Part shown: one piece after another, positions 1 to 7,680 of the stretch
Position numbering within the stretch: position 1 is the stretch's first letter
Layout: each line of letters begins with the position of its first letter
Source of the DNA: Burkholderiaceae bacterium
GTDB taxonomy: Bacteria; Pseudomonadota; Gammaproteobacteria; Burkholderiales; Burkholderiaceae_C
Assembly: GCA_023262365.1 (NCBI GenBank)
Contig: JALRBF010000222.1
Location: 1 to 9,458, forward strand
Direction: 5' to 3'
DNA: 9,458 nt
The notes under the pieces: generated by a model
The model's database searches: none
The model's input: only the letters and a program-made list of their open reading frames with translations
What the model was told of the DNA's origin: nothing
Program-made: the position numbers and the translations under genes

Positions 1-585
1 GTCTTGGCTGGCCCGGTTGCGTGCGGCTTGGCTGCCCCAAACCAGCACCGGCATACCAAAGGCTTTGCCATAGCCGGCGACCATGGCACCGATGCGGCCA
101 TAACCCCAAATACCCAGCGTTTTGCCGTGCAGGCGGGTACCCAGGCCAAAGTTATCGGGGGTGGACTGGCTACGCAGCCCGGCTTGTTGCCAAATACCGT
201 GTTTAAGGTTGTTCACGTACTGCGGCAAGCGCCGCATGGCCGCCATGGTCAGCGCCCAGGTAAGTTCGGCCGCGGCGTACGGTTGGCTTGGGCCATCGCA
301 CACCAGCACGCCGCGCTCGGTGCAAGCTTGCACGTCCAAATGCGCAGCCACAGCGCCGGTTTGCACCACCAGGCGTAGGTTGGGCAACCGGTCAAGCAAG
401 CTGGCAGAGACGGAGGTGCGGCCTCGAATCAACACCAGAGCTTCGGTGTCACGCAAGCGCGCGGCCAGTTGGGCCAGCCCTTTGACGTTGTTGGTGAAGG
501 TTTTGACGTGAAACCCGTCCAACATTTGATAGGCGGTGAGCTTGCGCACCGCGTCTTGGTAGTCGTCAAGAATTGCGACATTCAT
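1..585 (-). CDS. D-2-hydroxyacid dehydrogenase family protein (partial, C-terminus beyond window)
   Basis: This frame is open from an ATG at 585 to the left edge, giving the first 195 residues. The N-terminus MNVAILDDYQDAV, the segment around residues 69-95 (NLRLVVQTG then HLDVQACTERGV) and the Rossmann loop GYGRIG at residues 161-166 are typical of NAD(P)-dependent D-isomer 2-hydroxyacid dehydrogenases (PGDH-like). Residues 1-100 belong to the catalytic domain and 101 onward to the inserted nucleotide-binding domain. The catalytic Arg, Glu and His lie beyond the window edge, so activity cannot be judged. The family reduces 2-keto acids to D-2-hydroxy acids or the reverse; the substrate here is unknown. 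The start fits the family, but no good Shine-Dalgarno lies at normal spacing. The gene follows lexA and a small gene in the same direction with a 33-base gap, so it may share their transcript. Confidence 0.88.
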   Translation of the reverse strand, partial: MNVAILDDYQDAVRKLTAYQMLDGFHVKTFTNNVKGLAQLAARLRDTEALVLIRGRTSVSASLLDRLPNLRLVVQTGAVAAHLDVQACTERGVLVCDGPSQPYAAAELTWALTMAAMRRLPQYVNNLKHGIWQQAGLRSQSTPDNFGLGTRLHGKTLGIWGYGRIGAMVAGYGKAFGMPVLVWGSQAARNRASQD

Positions 586-586
586 G

Positions 587-603
587 GGGGCGTATTGTGC
601 CCC
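587..603 (-). promoter_or_regulatory. Short hairpin just upstream of the dehydrogenase start
   Basis: On the minus strand GGGGC, a 7-base loop ACAATAC and GCCCC form a 5-bp GC-only stem that ends two bases before the ATG at 585. The only purine-rich, SD-like stretch (AAAGGGG) overlaps the 5' arm, so folding could mask ribosome access. A role is inferred only; short GC stems are common in high-GC DNA. Confidence 0.25.
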
Positions 604-618
604 TTTCGTGGGCGCGCT

Positions 619-807
619 TTAGTGGGCCTGGGCCAGCATGTCTTGCAGCGCTTTGCAGACTTGGTCGATGCGACCACTCACCACCATGCGCCCAGCGCAG
701 TCGTTGCCAGTGGCGTGTGACGGATGACGGATTACCCGCACCTGGTTGTGGTGGGCCTGCGGGCGAATAGAGACAGGGCGGGGGCGGTTGTGGGGGGTGA
801 GGTTCAT
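619..807 (-). CDS. Small uncharacterised protein downstream of lexA (62 aa)
   Basis: A 62-codon frame starts 17 bases after the lexA stop and ends 33 bases before the dehydrogenase start, on the same strand. It fills the gap between two genes, which supports it being real. The N-terminal third is rich in Arg, Pro and His. The C-terminal half (residues 23-62) looks like the conserved part: VRVIRHPSH, then NDCAGRMVVSGRIDQVCKAL, with Cys37 and Cys51. There is no membrane segment or signal peptide. I do not recognise a characterised family; it vaguely recalls short unannotated proteins of Burkholderiales. No strong Shine-Dalgarno precedes the ATG, so translation may be coupled to lexA. A later start, for example the GTG at residue 23, cannot be excluded. 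Function unknown; co-transcription with lexA would make it SOS-regulated. Confidence 0.6.
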   Translation of the reverse strand: MNLTPHNRPRPVSIRPQAHHNQVRVIRHPSHATGNDCAGRMVVSGRIDQVCKALQDMLAQAH

Positions 808-824
808 GGCGAATTGGCAGGGAG

Positions 825-1487
825 TTAGAGGCTATCGGTGCGAATGAGGCCCACGGCCAAGCCTTCGATCACGATGGCTTGGCTGGGGTCAACCCAAATG
901 GGTTGAAAGTCGGGGTTTTCGGCGCGCAGCTCAACGCCGTTGGCGTGGCGAAAGTAGCGCTTGACGGTGACTTCGTCGTCAAGCCTGGCCACCACAATTT
1001 GGCCGTTGTTGGCGTTGGGCGTGCGCTTGACGGCGAGCAAGTCACCGTCTTGAATGCCGGCGTCGCGCATGGAGTGGCCCCGCACGCGCAGCAGGTAGTC
1101 GGGGGCGTGGCGAAACAGCTCGGGTGGTAGGGGGTAGCGGGCGTCCACGTGTTCTTGCGCCAAAATTGGGGCGCCAGCCGCTACCCGCCCCACCAGTGGC
1201 AACCATTGCAGCGAGCCCATGCCCATGGGCAGGTCGAGTTGATCGCTTGCCTGCGGTGCAGGGCGCTGGCGTAGCCGAATGCCGCGCGAGGTGCCGCTGA
1301 CGAGTTCAATCACGCCCTTGCGTGCCAAGGCTTGCAGGTGCTCTTCGGCGGCGTTGGCCGAGCGAAAGCCCAGGGTTTGAGCGATTTCGGCCCGGGTGGG
1401 CGGGGCCCCGGTTTCGGCAATGGCCTGTTGAATCAGGCGGTGGATTTGCGCTTGGCGCGGGGTGAGTTTGGCGGGTAAAGTGGTCAT
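825..1487 (-). CDS. lexA: LexA repressor (SOS response), 220 aa
   Basis: LexA represses DNA-damage genes and cleaves itself when RecA filaments form. Residues 1-70 form the winged helix-turn-helix domain ([43 protein letters not shown]). The cleavage bond lies in VAAG at Ala104-Gly105. The catalytic Ser is Ser139 in RGHSM and the Lys is Lys176 in DEVTVKR; their 37-residue spacing equals that of E. coli Ser119/Lys156. All key residues are intact and the length is usual for the family. I chose the ATG at 1487 because the protein then begins [13 protein letters not shown] longer open frame to 1544 would translate the operator and adds residues foreign to the family. A clear LexA box lies 24 bases upstream, implying autoregulation. 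No Shine-Dalgarno is obvious, and a tiny frame ATG-CCA-TGA overlaps the start codon. Confidence 0.97.
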   Translation of the reverse strand: MTTLPAKLTPRQAQIHRLIQQAIAETGAPPTRAEIAQTLGFRSANAAEEHLQALARKGVIELVSGTSRGIRLRQRPAPQASDQLDLPMGMGSLQWLPLVGRVAAGAPILAQEHVDARYPLPPELFRHAPDYLLRVRGHSMRDAGIQDGDLLAVKRTPNANNGQIVVARLDDEVTVKRYFRHANGVELRAENPDFQPIWVDPSQAIVIEGLAVGLIRTDSL

Positions 1488-1492
1488 GGCAT

Positions 1493-1508
1493 ATGGTTTT
1501 TTATCCAG
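1493..1508. promoter_or_regulatory. Degenerate second LexA-box-like half-match
   Basis: On the plus strand the 16 bases read ATG-N10-CAG, one base off CTG-N10-CAG, with an AT-rich centre. It lies 3 bases from the good box, 19 bases centre to centre, between it and the lexA start. Tandem boxes occur upstream of lexA in E. coli, so a weak cooperative site is possible, but the AT-rich context could give this by chance. Confidence 0.3.
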
Positions 1509-1510
1509 TA

Positions 1511-1537
1511 ACTGTATTTTTAACCAGTTTGAGTCAA
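1511..1537 (-). promoter_or_regulatory. Candidate sigma-70 promoter of lexA
   Basis: On the minus strand TTGACT (1532-1537, five of six matches to TTGACA) is followed after 15 bases by TACAGT (1511-1516, four of six matches to TATAAT). The spacer is shorter than the ideal 17. The LexA box covers the spacer and most of the -10 element, which is where a repressor would block RNA polymerase. Transcription would begin near 1504, giving a leader of under 20 bases. Confidence 0.45.
1512..1527. promoter_or_regulatory. LexA operator (SOS box) between lexA and asparaginase gene
   Basis: The plus-strand sequence CTGTATTTTTAACCAG is an exact CTG-N10-CAG SOS box with an AT-rich core. Its flanks extend the symmetry to AACTG-N10-CAGTT (1510-1529). 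It lies 24 bases upstream of the lexA start and 11 bases upstream of the asparaginase start on the other strand. Repression of lexA is the expected role; control of the asparaginase gene is inferred from position alone. Confidence 0.88.
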
Positions 1538-1538
1538 C

Positions 1539-3150
<1,612 letters not shown>

Positions 3151-3169
3151 TTACGCGCCAGGCACCAAC

Positions 3170-3197
3170 AAAAAGCGCGCAAGCATAGCACGCTTGC
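3170..3197 (-). terminator. Terminator-like hairpin between kdsB and adk
   Basis: On the minus strand GCAAGC (3192-3197), a 7-base loop GTGCTAT and GCTTGC (3179-3184) form a 6-bp stem; four bases (GCGC) follow, then TTTTT (3170-3174). It starts 13 bases past the kdsB stop. The gap before the T-run makes it a weak intrinsic terminator; it may attenuate rather than stop transcription into adk. Confidence 0.4.
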
Positions 3198-3210
3198 CGC
3201 GGGGTTTGGC

Positions 3211-3960
3211 TTACACGCCATGGCCCCATGCGGCGCGCGTGCGCTGCAGGTCTTCGGCGGTATCAACGCCCGGGTGGCCAGGCTGTTCGGTGCAGTGCAC
3301 CGCGATGCGGTGCCCGTGCCATAGCGCGCGCAGTTGCTCGAGCTGTTCGGCTTGTTCAATGGGTGCGGCCGGCAGCTGGCTGAAGTGGCGCAAAAACCGG
3401 GCGCGGTAGGCGTAAATACCCACGTGGTGCCAGCGCGGCGGTATAGCCTCTTGGGCCGAGTAGGGCACCGCGTGGCGGCTAAAGTAAAGCGCGCGCTGTT
3501 GCGCGTCAAGCACCACCTTGACCACCGAAGGCGCTTGCGCGTGCTCGGCTTGCAGCGGCTGCGCGGCTGTGGCCATGTCGCAGTCGGTCTGTTGCATGAG
3601 GCGTTGCGCCACGGCGTCGATGAGCGCGGGGTCAATCAGCGGTTCGTCGCCTTGCACGTTAACCACCACGGCCTCATCGGGCAGCTGCAGCAGCGTGCAG
3701 GCTTGCGCCAAGCGGTCGCTGCCGCTGGCGTGGTGTGCGCCGGTGAGCAGGGCCTGCACCTGGTGGGCGGCGCAGGCGTGCACGATGCGCTCGTCGTCGG
3801 TGGCCACCACCACACGGGTGGCCTGGCTTTTTGCCGCACGCTGCGCCACGCGCACCACCATGGGGGCGCCGCCTAGGTCAGCCAGTGCTTTGTGCGCCAG
3901 CCGGGTCGAGCCCAGCCGCGCCGGAATAAGCACGACAAAAGGTTCGGCTGGGGTGATCAC
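3211..3960 (-). CDS. kdsB: 3-deoxy-manno-octulosonate cytidylyltransferase (CMP-KDO synthetase), 249 aa
   Basis: KdsB activates KDO with CTP to give CMP-KDO for the inner core of lipopolysaccharide. Family motifs are in order: [26 protein letters not shown] (10-35), VVVATDD (50-56), GSDRLAQA (80-87), [11 protein letters not shown] (99-109), CDMATAA (127-133), YFSRHAVPY (159-167), [12 protein letters not shown] (179-190), EQLEQLRAL (205-213) and GVDTAEDL (231-238). The length equals that of E. coli KdsB (248). The usual STRLPGKPL reads STRLAHKAL, a mild substitution; Arg and Lys are kept. The start is a GTG three bases after the stop of the preceding Trm112-like gene, so translation is probably coupled. 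It shares a run with lpxK, which uses the same lipid A/KDO pathway. Confidence 0.97.
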   Translation of the reverse strand: MITPAEPFVVLIPARLGSTRLAHKALADLGGAPMVVRVAQRAAKSQATRVVVATDDERIVHACAAHQVQALLTGAHHASGSDRLAQACTLLQLPDEAVVVNVQGDEPLIDPALIDAVAQRLMQQTDCDMATAAQPLQAEHAQAPSVVKVVLDAQQRALYFSRHAVPYSAQEAIPPRWHHVGIYAYRARFLRHFSQLPAAPIEQAEQLEQLRALWHGHRIAVHCTEQPGHPGVDTAEDLQRTRAAWGHGV

Positions 3961-3963
3961 ACC

Positions 3964-4176
3964 TTAAGGGCCCGGCGGCGTGGCCGGGGCACGCATGGCC
4001 TCGAGTTCGTCGTCGCTTAGGGTGCGGGCCTCGGCCTCGAGCATGATGGGTATGCCATCGCGTATGGGGTAGGCCAGTCGTGCGGCGCGGCAGAGCAACT
4101 CGTTATGCTCGGCGTCGTACACCAGTGGCCCGCGCGTCACCGGGCACACCAGCAGGCTAAGCAGTCGTTTGTCCAT
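3964..4176 (-). CDS. Trm112/YcaR-like small protein, 70 aa
   Basis: The protein begins [18 protein letters not shown] and continues [28 protein letters not shown], the signature of the Trm112-like (YcaR, COG2835) family of 60-70 residue proteins. The name comes from eukaryotic Trm112, a methyltransferase activator; the bacterial role is poorly known. Cys11 and Cys29 are present, but the second Cys of the CPVC motif of E. coli YcaR is Thr14, so any metal site is incomplete. The ATG at 4176 lies inside the 3' end of lpxK (overlap 4157-4176), and the stop lies three bases before the GTG of kdsB. The order lpxK-ycaR-kdsB is common in proteobacteria. The frame stays open far upstream, but that extension is the antisense-like shadow of lpxK codons. 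Confidence 0.93.
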   Translation of the reverse strand: MDKRLLSLLVCPVTRGPLVYDAEHNELLCRAARLAYPIRDGIPIMLEAEARTLSDDELEAMRAPATPPGP

Positions 4177-5188
4177 GCGCGGATGATACCGAGGATACGG
4201 CGCGCTGCAGCGCAGCCCAAAACGCCGGTGGGCAGTCAACCTCCAAATCGGCCACCCAAAGTCGATTTCGCCATGGTGCAGGCCAATGGCTGGCTTTAAC
4301 GGCGTCTTTGGCGGTGCATACCAAGGGCAGGGTGGGGTGCAAGCCGCTGGGTGGCCGCTGCAGCGCGGCGTGGTCGGCCAATGCCAAGGGATGCACCAAT
4401 TCAAGCCCGGCTTGCTGCAGCATGGCAAAAAATGCTTGTGGCGCGCCAATGCCGGCAAAGGCCTGCACCGCTTGGCCGCGCCATTGGGCCAATGGCACCG
4501 GGGCTTGCGCGCCCAGCGGACGCAGCGTGTGGGCCAATTGGCGTTGCATGGCAAAGCACGTTTGGGGCAGCGGCTCGGGCAGCTTAGGTGCCCCGTGCTG
4601 CAGCACCAGGTCGGCCCGGCGCGGCCACGGCTCGCGCAGCGGCCCAGCCGGTAGCGTAAGGCCGTTGCCCACGCCGCGCGCATCAAAGACCACCAGCTCC
4701 AAGTCACGCGCCAAGGCGTGGTGTTGCAAACCGTCGTCGCTGATGAGCCAGTGGCAGCCTGGCTGCTCGGCTAAGGCCAGTCGTGCCGCCGCCACGCGGT
4801 CGTGCGCGGCCACCACGGGAATGCCCAGGGGCTGCAGTTGTTGCGCCAGCCACACGGGCTCGTCGCCGGCTTGGCGTGCGTCGTCGTGCGGGCCAACCCG
4901 CCGAGGGTGGCCGTGCCGCGCGCCGTGGCCACGGGTAATCACGGCCACGCGCCAGCCCCACGCGTGCAGGCGCTGGGCCACGCTGGCCACCACCGGGGTT
5001 TTGCCCGTGCCGCCCACGCTCACGTTGCCCACCACCAGCACCCGCGCCGGCAGCGGCACGGGCTGGGCTTGGCGCCAGCGCACCCAGCCTTGCAGCGCTG
5101 CGGCCACCGGCTGCATCAACCGTGCCCATAGGCCCCGGCGCTGCCATTGGTGCCAAAGCCATTGACTCAGCCCGGGCGGCGGGCTCAC
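4157..5188 (-). CDS. lpxK: Tetraacyldisaccharide 4'-kinase, 343 aa
   Basis: LpxK phosphorylates the 4' position of the lipid A disaccharide at the inner membrane, giving lipid IVA. The Walker A segment is [12 protein letters not shown] at residues 54-65. Other family segments are VITRGHGA (83-90, where many homologues have SRGYG), AGDEP (107-111), [14 protein letters not shown] (146-159, with the acidic pair near the active site), AGPLREP (181-187), [11 protein letters not shown] (244-254) and CTAKDAVK (291-298, usually TEKDAVK). The N-terminal 30 residues are Trp-rich and amphipathic, consistent with membrane association. The length is close to the E. coli enzyme (328). It starts with GTG, chosen because the exbD stop overlaps it as GTGA (5185-5188), a classic coupling overlap. 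Its end overlaps the Trm112-like gene by 20 bases. Confidence 0.96.
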   Translation of the reverse strand: MSPPPGLSQWLWHQWQRRGLWARLMQPVAAALQGWVRWRQAQPVPLPARVLVVGNVSVGGTGKTPVVASVAQRLHAWGWRVAVITRGHGARHGHPRRVGPHDDARQAGDEPVWLAQQLQPLGIPVVAAHDRVAAARLALAEQPGCHWLISDDGLQHHALARDLELVVFDARGVGNGLTLPAGPLREPWPRRADLVLQHGAPKLPEPLPQTCFAMQRQLAHTLRPLGAQAPVPLAQWRGQAVQAFAGIGAPQAFFAMLQQAGLELVHPLALADHAALQRPPSGLHPTLPLVCTAKDAVKASHWPAPWRNRLWVADLEVDCPPAFWAALQRAVSSVSSAHGQTTA

Positions 5189-5607
5189 GGCGCAACGCGG
5201 GCGGCAAAGGCCACGCGCGGCAGTCCCGCCCGGCGCGCGGCAACCATCGCGTCAATCACGTCTTGATGCGCGGCTTGGGCGTCAGCGGAGATCACCACCC
5301 ACGGCTGGCCGTTGGTGCTTTGGGCCTTGGCCTGCTCCAAATACGCCGCCAGTGCGGCGATGCCGCGCTCGGGCACACGCACGCCATTGACGGCGACTTG
5401 CCCCATCACATCAATGGCCACCACCAGGCGCTGGGGCGTGGCTTGCACCGCCTCGGATTGCGCCGAGGGCAGCGTTAAGCGCAGCCCGGCCACCCGCTCG
5501 TAGGTGGTGGTGAGCACCAAAAAAATCAGCACCACCAACAGCACATCGATGAAGGCGATGAGGTTGATTTCTGGCGGGGTGTGGGCTTGGCGCCGGGCAA
5601 AGTTCAT
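5185..5607 (-). CDS. ExbD/TolR-family biopolymer transport protein, 140 aa
   Basis: This is the small subunit of a proton-driven ExbB/ExbD motor. After a short cytoplasmic N-terminus, PPEINLIAFIDVLLVVLIFLVLTTTY (11-36) forms the single membrane helix; Asp21 matches the proton-carrying Asp of ExbD/TolR. The periplasmic domain follows, with LVVAIDVMGQVAVNG (61-75), VVISADAQAAHQDVIDAMVAARRAG (104-128) and RVAFAAR, as in the family. The ATG at 5607 is chosen because it gives the standard N-terminus and overlaps the exbB stop as ATGA (5604-5607). It is followed by lpxK with another 4-base overlap. ExbBD pairs next to lpxK are widespread in beta- and gammaproteobacteria; which outer-membrane partner this pair powers is unknown, so I do not assign a gene symbol beyond the family. 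Confidence 0.95.
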   Translation of the reverse strand: MNFARRQAHTPPEINLIAFIDVLLVVLIFLVLTTTYERVAGLRLTLPSAQSEAVQATPQRLVVAIDVMGQVAVNGVRVPERGIAALAAYLEQAKAQSTNGQPWVVISADAQAAHQDVIDAMVAARRAGLPRVAFAARVAP

Positions 5608-6245
5608 CCGTTGCCCTCGCGGCGGCTTTGGGCCAAACGGCGGGTGAAGTGGCCGGCCTCGAGCTCCAGCGCCAGCACCATGGCGTCGGCGCGGCTTTGG
5701 AAGGCGCGCCACGCAATCAAGGACGGCACCGCCACCATCAGGCCAAAGGCGGTGTTGTACAGCGCCGTAGAAATGCCGTGCGCCAGCGCCACGGGGTTGT
5801 CGGTCATGGCCGCGCCGGTGCTTAGGCTTTGCGCGGCAAAAATTTCAATCATGCCAATCACTGTGCCCAACAGCCCCAGCAGCGGCGCCAACGAGGCCAG
5901 CGTGGCCAGCCCGGTGAGGCGCTGGTGCAATTGCGCCGAGACGGCGCGCCCGGCGTCTTCAATCGCTGGCTGCCACTGCGCGCTGTCGCCACCGCGTTGC
6001 GTGGCCTCGCGTAACGCCGCGGCCAACACCACGCCCAGCGGGCCGCGCCTGGCCAGTTGCTCAAGTGAGTCGGTGCTAACTTTTCCGTGGCGCCATAACG
6101 CCCATGCCTCGTCGCGCAGCGACGCCGGCAGCACCGCCGACCAGCGCAGCACCGAGGCGCGCTCCACGATCAGCGCCAGCGCCACCACCGAGCTGACAAT
6201 CAGCGGCCAAATCGGCCAGCCGGCCGCTTGTATGATGCCCCACAT
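5604..6245 (-). CDS. MotA/TolQ/ExbB proton channel family protein, 213 aa
   Basis: This is the large, channel-forming subunit of the ExbB/ExbD motor. Three membrane helices can be seen: about 10-28 (WPIWPLIVSSVVALALIVE), 115-137 (LASLAPLLGLLGTVIGMIEIF) and 160-182 (TALYNTAFGLMVAVPSLIAW). The second and third carry the family signatures, including the polar TAFGL stretch with Thr165 where E. coli ExbB has a pore Thr. A cytoplasmic region separates the first and second helices. The C-terminus is short and basic. A GAGGA Shine-Dalgarno lies 9 bases before the ATG, and a promoter-like pair lies about 36 bases upstream, so this is probably the first gene of the minus-strand operon. The stop overlaps the exbD start. 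Confidence 0.95.
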   Translation of the reverse strand: MWGIIQAAGWPIWPLIVSSVVALALIVERASVLRWSAVLPASLRDEAWALWRHGKVSTDSLEQLARRGPLGVVLAAALREATQRGGDSAQWQPAIEDAGRAVSAQLHQRLTGLATLASLAPLLGLLGTVIGMIEIFAAQSLSTGAAMTDNPVALAHGISTALYNTAFGLMVAVPSLIAWRAFQSRADAMVLALELEAGHFTRRLAQSRREGNG

Positions 6246-6280
6246 CGCATGCTTTCCTCTCGCTCGTTCGTCTGTTAAGC

Positions 6281-6309
6281 ATTATGGACGTCACCGCAGC
6301 CTTCACCAA
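6281..6309 (-). promoter_or_regulatory. Candidate sigma-70 promoter of the exbB-exbD-lpxK-kdsB operon
   Basis: On the minus strand TTGGTG (6304-6309) and CATAAT (6281-6286, five of six matches) are separated by exactly 17 bases. Transcription would start near 6274, leaving a leader of about 28 bases with the GAGGA ribosome site. The -35 is weak (TTG plus mismatches). Confidence 0.45.
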
Positions 6310-6396
6310 TCCCCAAGAACTGTGGATATCTATGTTGAGAACCCACCGCATCGGCGGCCCAGCGCACGGGACATGGTGGTTGGCTTAGGTTGCACA

Positions 6397-6443
6397 AAAT
6401 TTAAGCAGCATTTTTCTCAAAAAAAACAAACACTTTTTTCAAA
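6397..6443 (+). other. AT-rich leader directly before xseA
   Basis: The last ~47 bases before the xseA start are mostly A and T, with runs of T (6410-6415), A (6419-6426) and T again (6433-6438), in otherwise GC-rich DNA. There is no Shine-Dalgarno near the ATG. I could not find a convincing -35/-10 pair. It may be an unstructured leader that helps ribosome entry or a promoter region; the rest of the 198-base gap shows nothing else clear on this strand. Confidence 0.45.
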
Positions 6444-7589
6444 ATGACGGGGTTTGATTCGCTTTCAACAGACGCGCAACCGGTGTGGCAGGTCTCGGCG
6501 TTGATGCTGGCCGTGGCCGACGCGGTGCGGCAGCGCTTGGGTGACGTTTGGGTGCAGGGCGAGATTGCCAGCTTGACCCTTGCGGCCAGTGGGCACTGCT
6601 ACTTCACGCTCAAAGATGAAAACGCCCAGGTGCGCTGCGCCATGTTTCGCCGTGCCGCCTCGCGTTTGGCTTTTACCCCAGCCGAAGGCGCCACCGTGCA
6701 GGTGCGCGGGCAGCTGGACGTGTACGGCCCGCGTGGCGATTTGCAGCTGATTGTGCAAAGCATGCAGGCCACGGGACAGGGCGCGTGGCTGCAGCGCTAC
6801 GACCAGCTCAAAGCCAAGCTGCAAGCCCAGGGTTTGTTTGATGCCGCGCGCAAGCGCCCCGTGGCGTCGGTGCCCACTGGTGTGGCGGTGGTGACCTCGC
6901 GTGAGGCCGCGGCGCTGCAAGACGTCTTAAGCGCCTTGCGCCGGCGTGCCCCGCACGTTGCCGTCACCGTGGTGCCCTCGTTGGTGCAAGGCGAGCAGGC
7001 CCCGCGCCAACTGGTGGCCGCGCTGGGCCGCACCGCGCAGCTGCCCGGTGTGCAAACCGTGCTGCTGGTGCGCGGGGGTGGAGCGGCGGAAGACCTATGG
7101 GCGTTTAACGACGAGGACGTGGTGCGCGCCGTGGCGGCCATGCCGCTGCCCGTGATATGCGGCGTGGGCCACGAAACCGACGTGACCCTATGCGACTTTG
7201 CCGCGGACCTGCGTGCCCCGACGCCCACCGCCGCAGCCGAGCTGTGCGCCGTGCCCATCGAGCAACTGACACGCCAGTGGCAGCAACAGGCACAGGCCTT
7301 GGCCAACGGCCTAGACCGCTGGCTGCAGCAGCGCCAGCAGGCACTTGACCACGCGGCGCAACGCCACCGCGTGGCCTTGCAGCAAGGGCTGCAGCGCCAA
7401 CAACAGCGGCTGGCGCTGTGTCAGGCCACGCTGCATGCGGTGCACCCCCAGCACGTGCTGCAGCGCGGCTACGCCATGCTGCAAGACGCCCAAGGCCGAG
7501 TGATTCAGCGTGCCAGCTCCCTCTTTACCGGGGATTCAGTGGTCGCAACCCTAGCAGAGGGTACGTTAAATCTTCGCGTTGAGGAATAA
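6444..7589 (+). CDS. xseA: Exodeoxyribonuclease VII large subunit, 381 aa
   Basis: XseA with XseB forms exonuclease VII, which degrades single-stranded DNA from both ends and acts in mismatch and damage repair. The N-terminal OB-fold covers about 13-110 (VQGEIASLTLAASGHCYFTLKDE, AMFRRAA, GDLQLIVQSM). The catalytic domain contains VAVVTSREAAALQDVLSALRRRAP (147-170), LLVRGGGAAEDLWAFNDEDVVRA (207-229), GVGHETDVTLCDFAADLRAPTPTAAAEL (240-267). A Gln-rich coiled coil spans about 272-337, and the tail VLQRGYAMLQDAQGRVI ends the protein. At 381 residues it is well short of E. coli XseA (456), the loss falling in the coiled coil. All catalytic-domain motifs are intact and the frame is unbroken. The ATG at 6444 gives a normal N-terminus but has no ribosome site. 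It is divergent from exbB. Confidence 0.95.
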   Translation: MTGFDSLSTDAQPVWQVSALMLAVADAVRQRLGDVWVQGEIASLTLAASGHCYFTLKDENAQVRCAMFRRAASRLAFTPAEGATVQVRGQLDVYGPRGDLQLIVQSMQATGQGAWLQRYDQLKAKLQAQGLFDAARKRPVASVPTGVAVVTSREAAALQDVLSALRRRAPHVAVTVVPSLVQGEQAPRQLVAALGRTAQLPGVQTVLLVRGGGAAEDLWAFNDEDVVRAVAAMPLPVICGVGHETDVTLCDFAADLRAPTPTAAAELCAVPIEQLTRQWQQQAQALANGLDRWLQQRQQALDHAAQRHRVALQQGLQRQQQRLALCQATLHAVHPQHVLQRGYAMLQDAQGRVIQRASSLFTGDSVVATLAEGTLNLRVEE

Positions 7590-7590
7590 T

Positions 7591-7641
7591 CGGCCTGGTT
7601 TGAGCATTCCGTACAGTTACTACGTCCAGAAAACCATGCCG
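7591..7641. repeat. Imperfect inverted repeat between xseA and the PuuD-like gene
   Basis: CGGCCTGGTTT (7591-7601) and AAACCATGCCG (7631-7641) are complementary at 10 of 11 positions. The 29-base loop holds a second small pair, CGTA (7610-7613) and TACG (7621-7624). No T-run follows on the plus strand, so it is not a standard terminator of xseA. It could be an operator, an mRNA 3' stabiliser or part of a structured leader. It ends 27 bases before the AGGAG ribosome site. Confidence 0.5.
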
Positions 7642-7680
7642 TGATAGACTTCAGCGCATCAAAGATTTAGGAGCCATTCG

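Noticed and set aside
4177..4707. Long open frame upstream of the Trm112-like start
   Set aside because: It is a second reading frame of the lpxK 3' half; the translated extension is Cys/Arg/Pro-rich and resembles no family.
4308..5165. 285-codon plus-strand open frame opposite lpxK
   Set aside because: High-GC antisense shadow: low-complexity Ala/Ser/Arg/Cys composition, no ribosome site, and lpxK is certain on the other strand.
6321..6329. DnaA-box-like TGTGGATAT
   Set aside because: One base off consensus and single; an origin or DnaA-controlled site needs clustered boxes or supporting context, which are absent.
5581..6447. 288-codon plus-strand open frame opposite exbB and running into xseA
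   Set aside because: Antisense of a certain membrane protein gene, Ser/Ala-rich with no recognisable domain; it crosses the exbB promoter region and overlaps the xseA start.
7280..7460. Recurrent CTGCAGC(G/A) and CAGCAG strings suggesting a tandem repeat
   Set aside because: They encode the Leu-Gln heptads of the XseA coiled coil with preferred codons; no fixed repeat unit is present.
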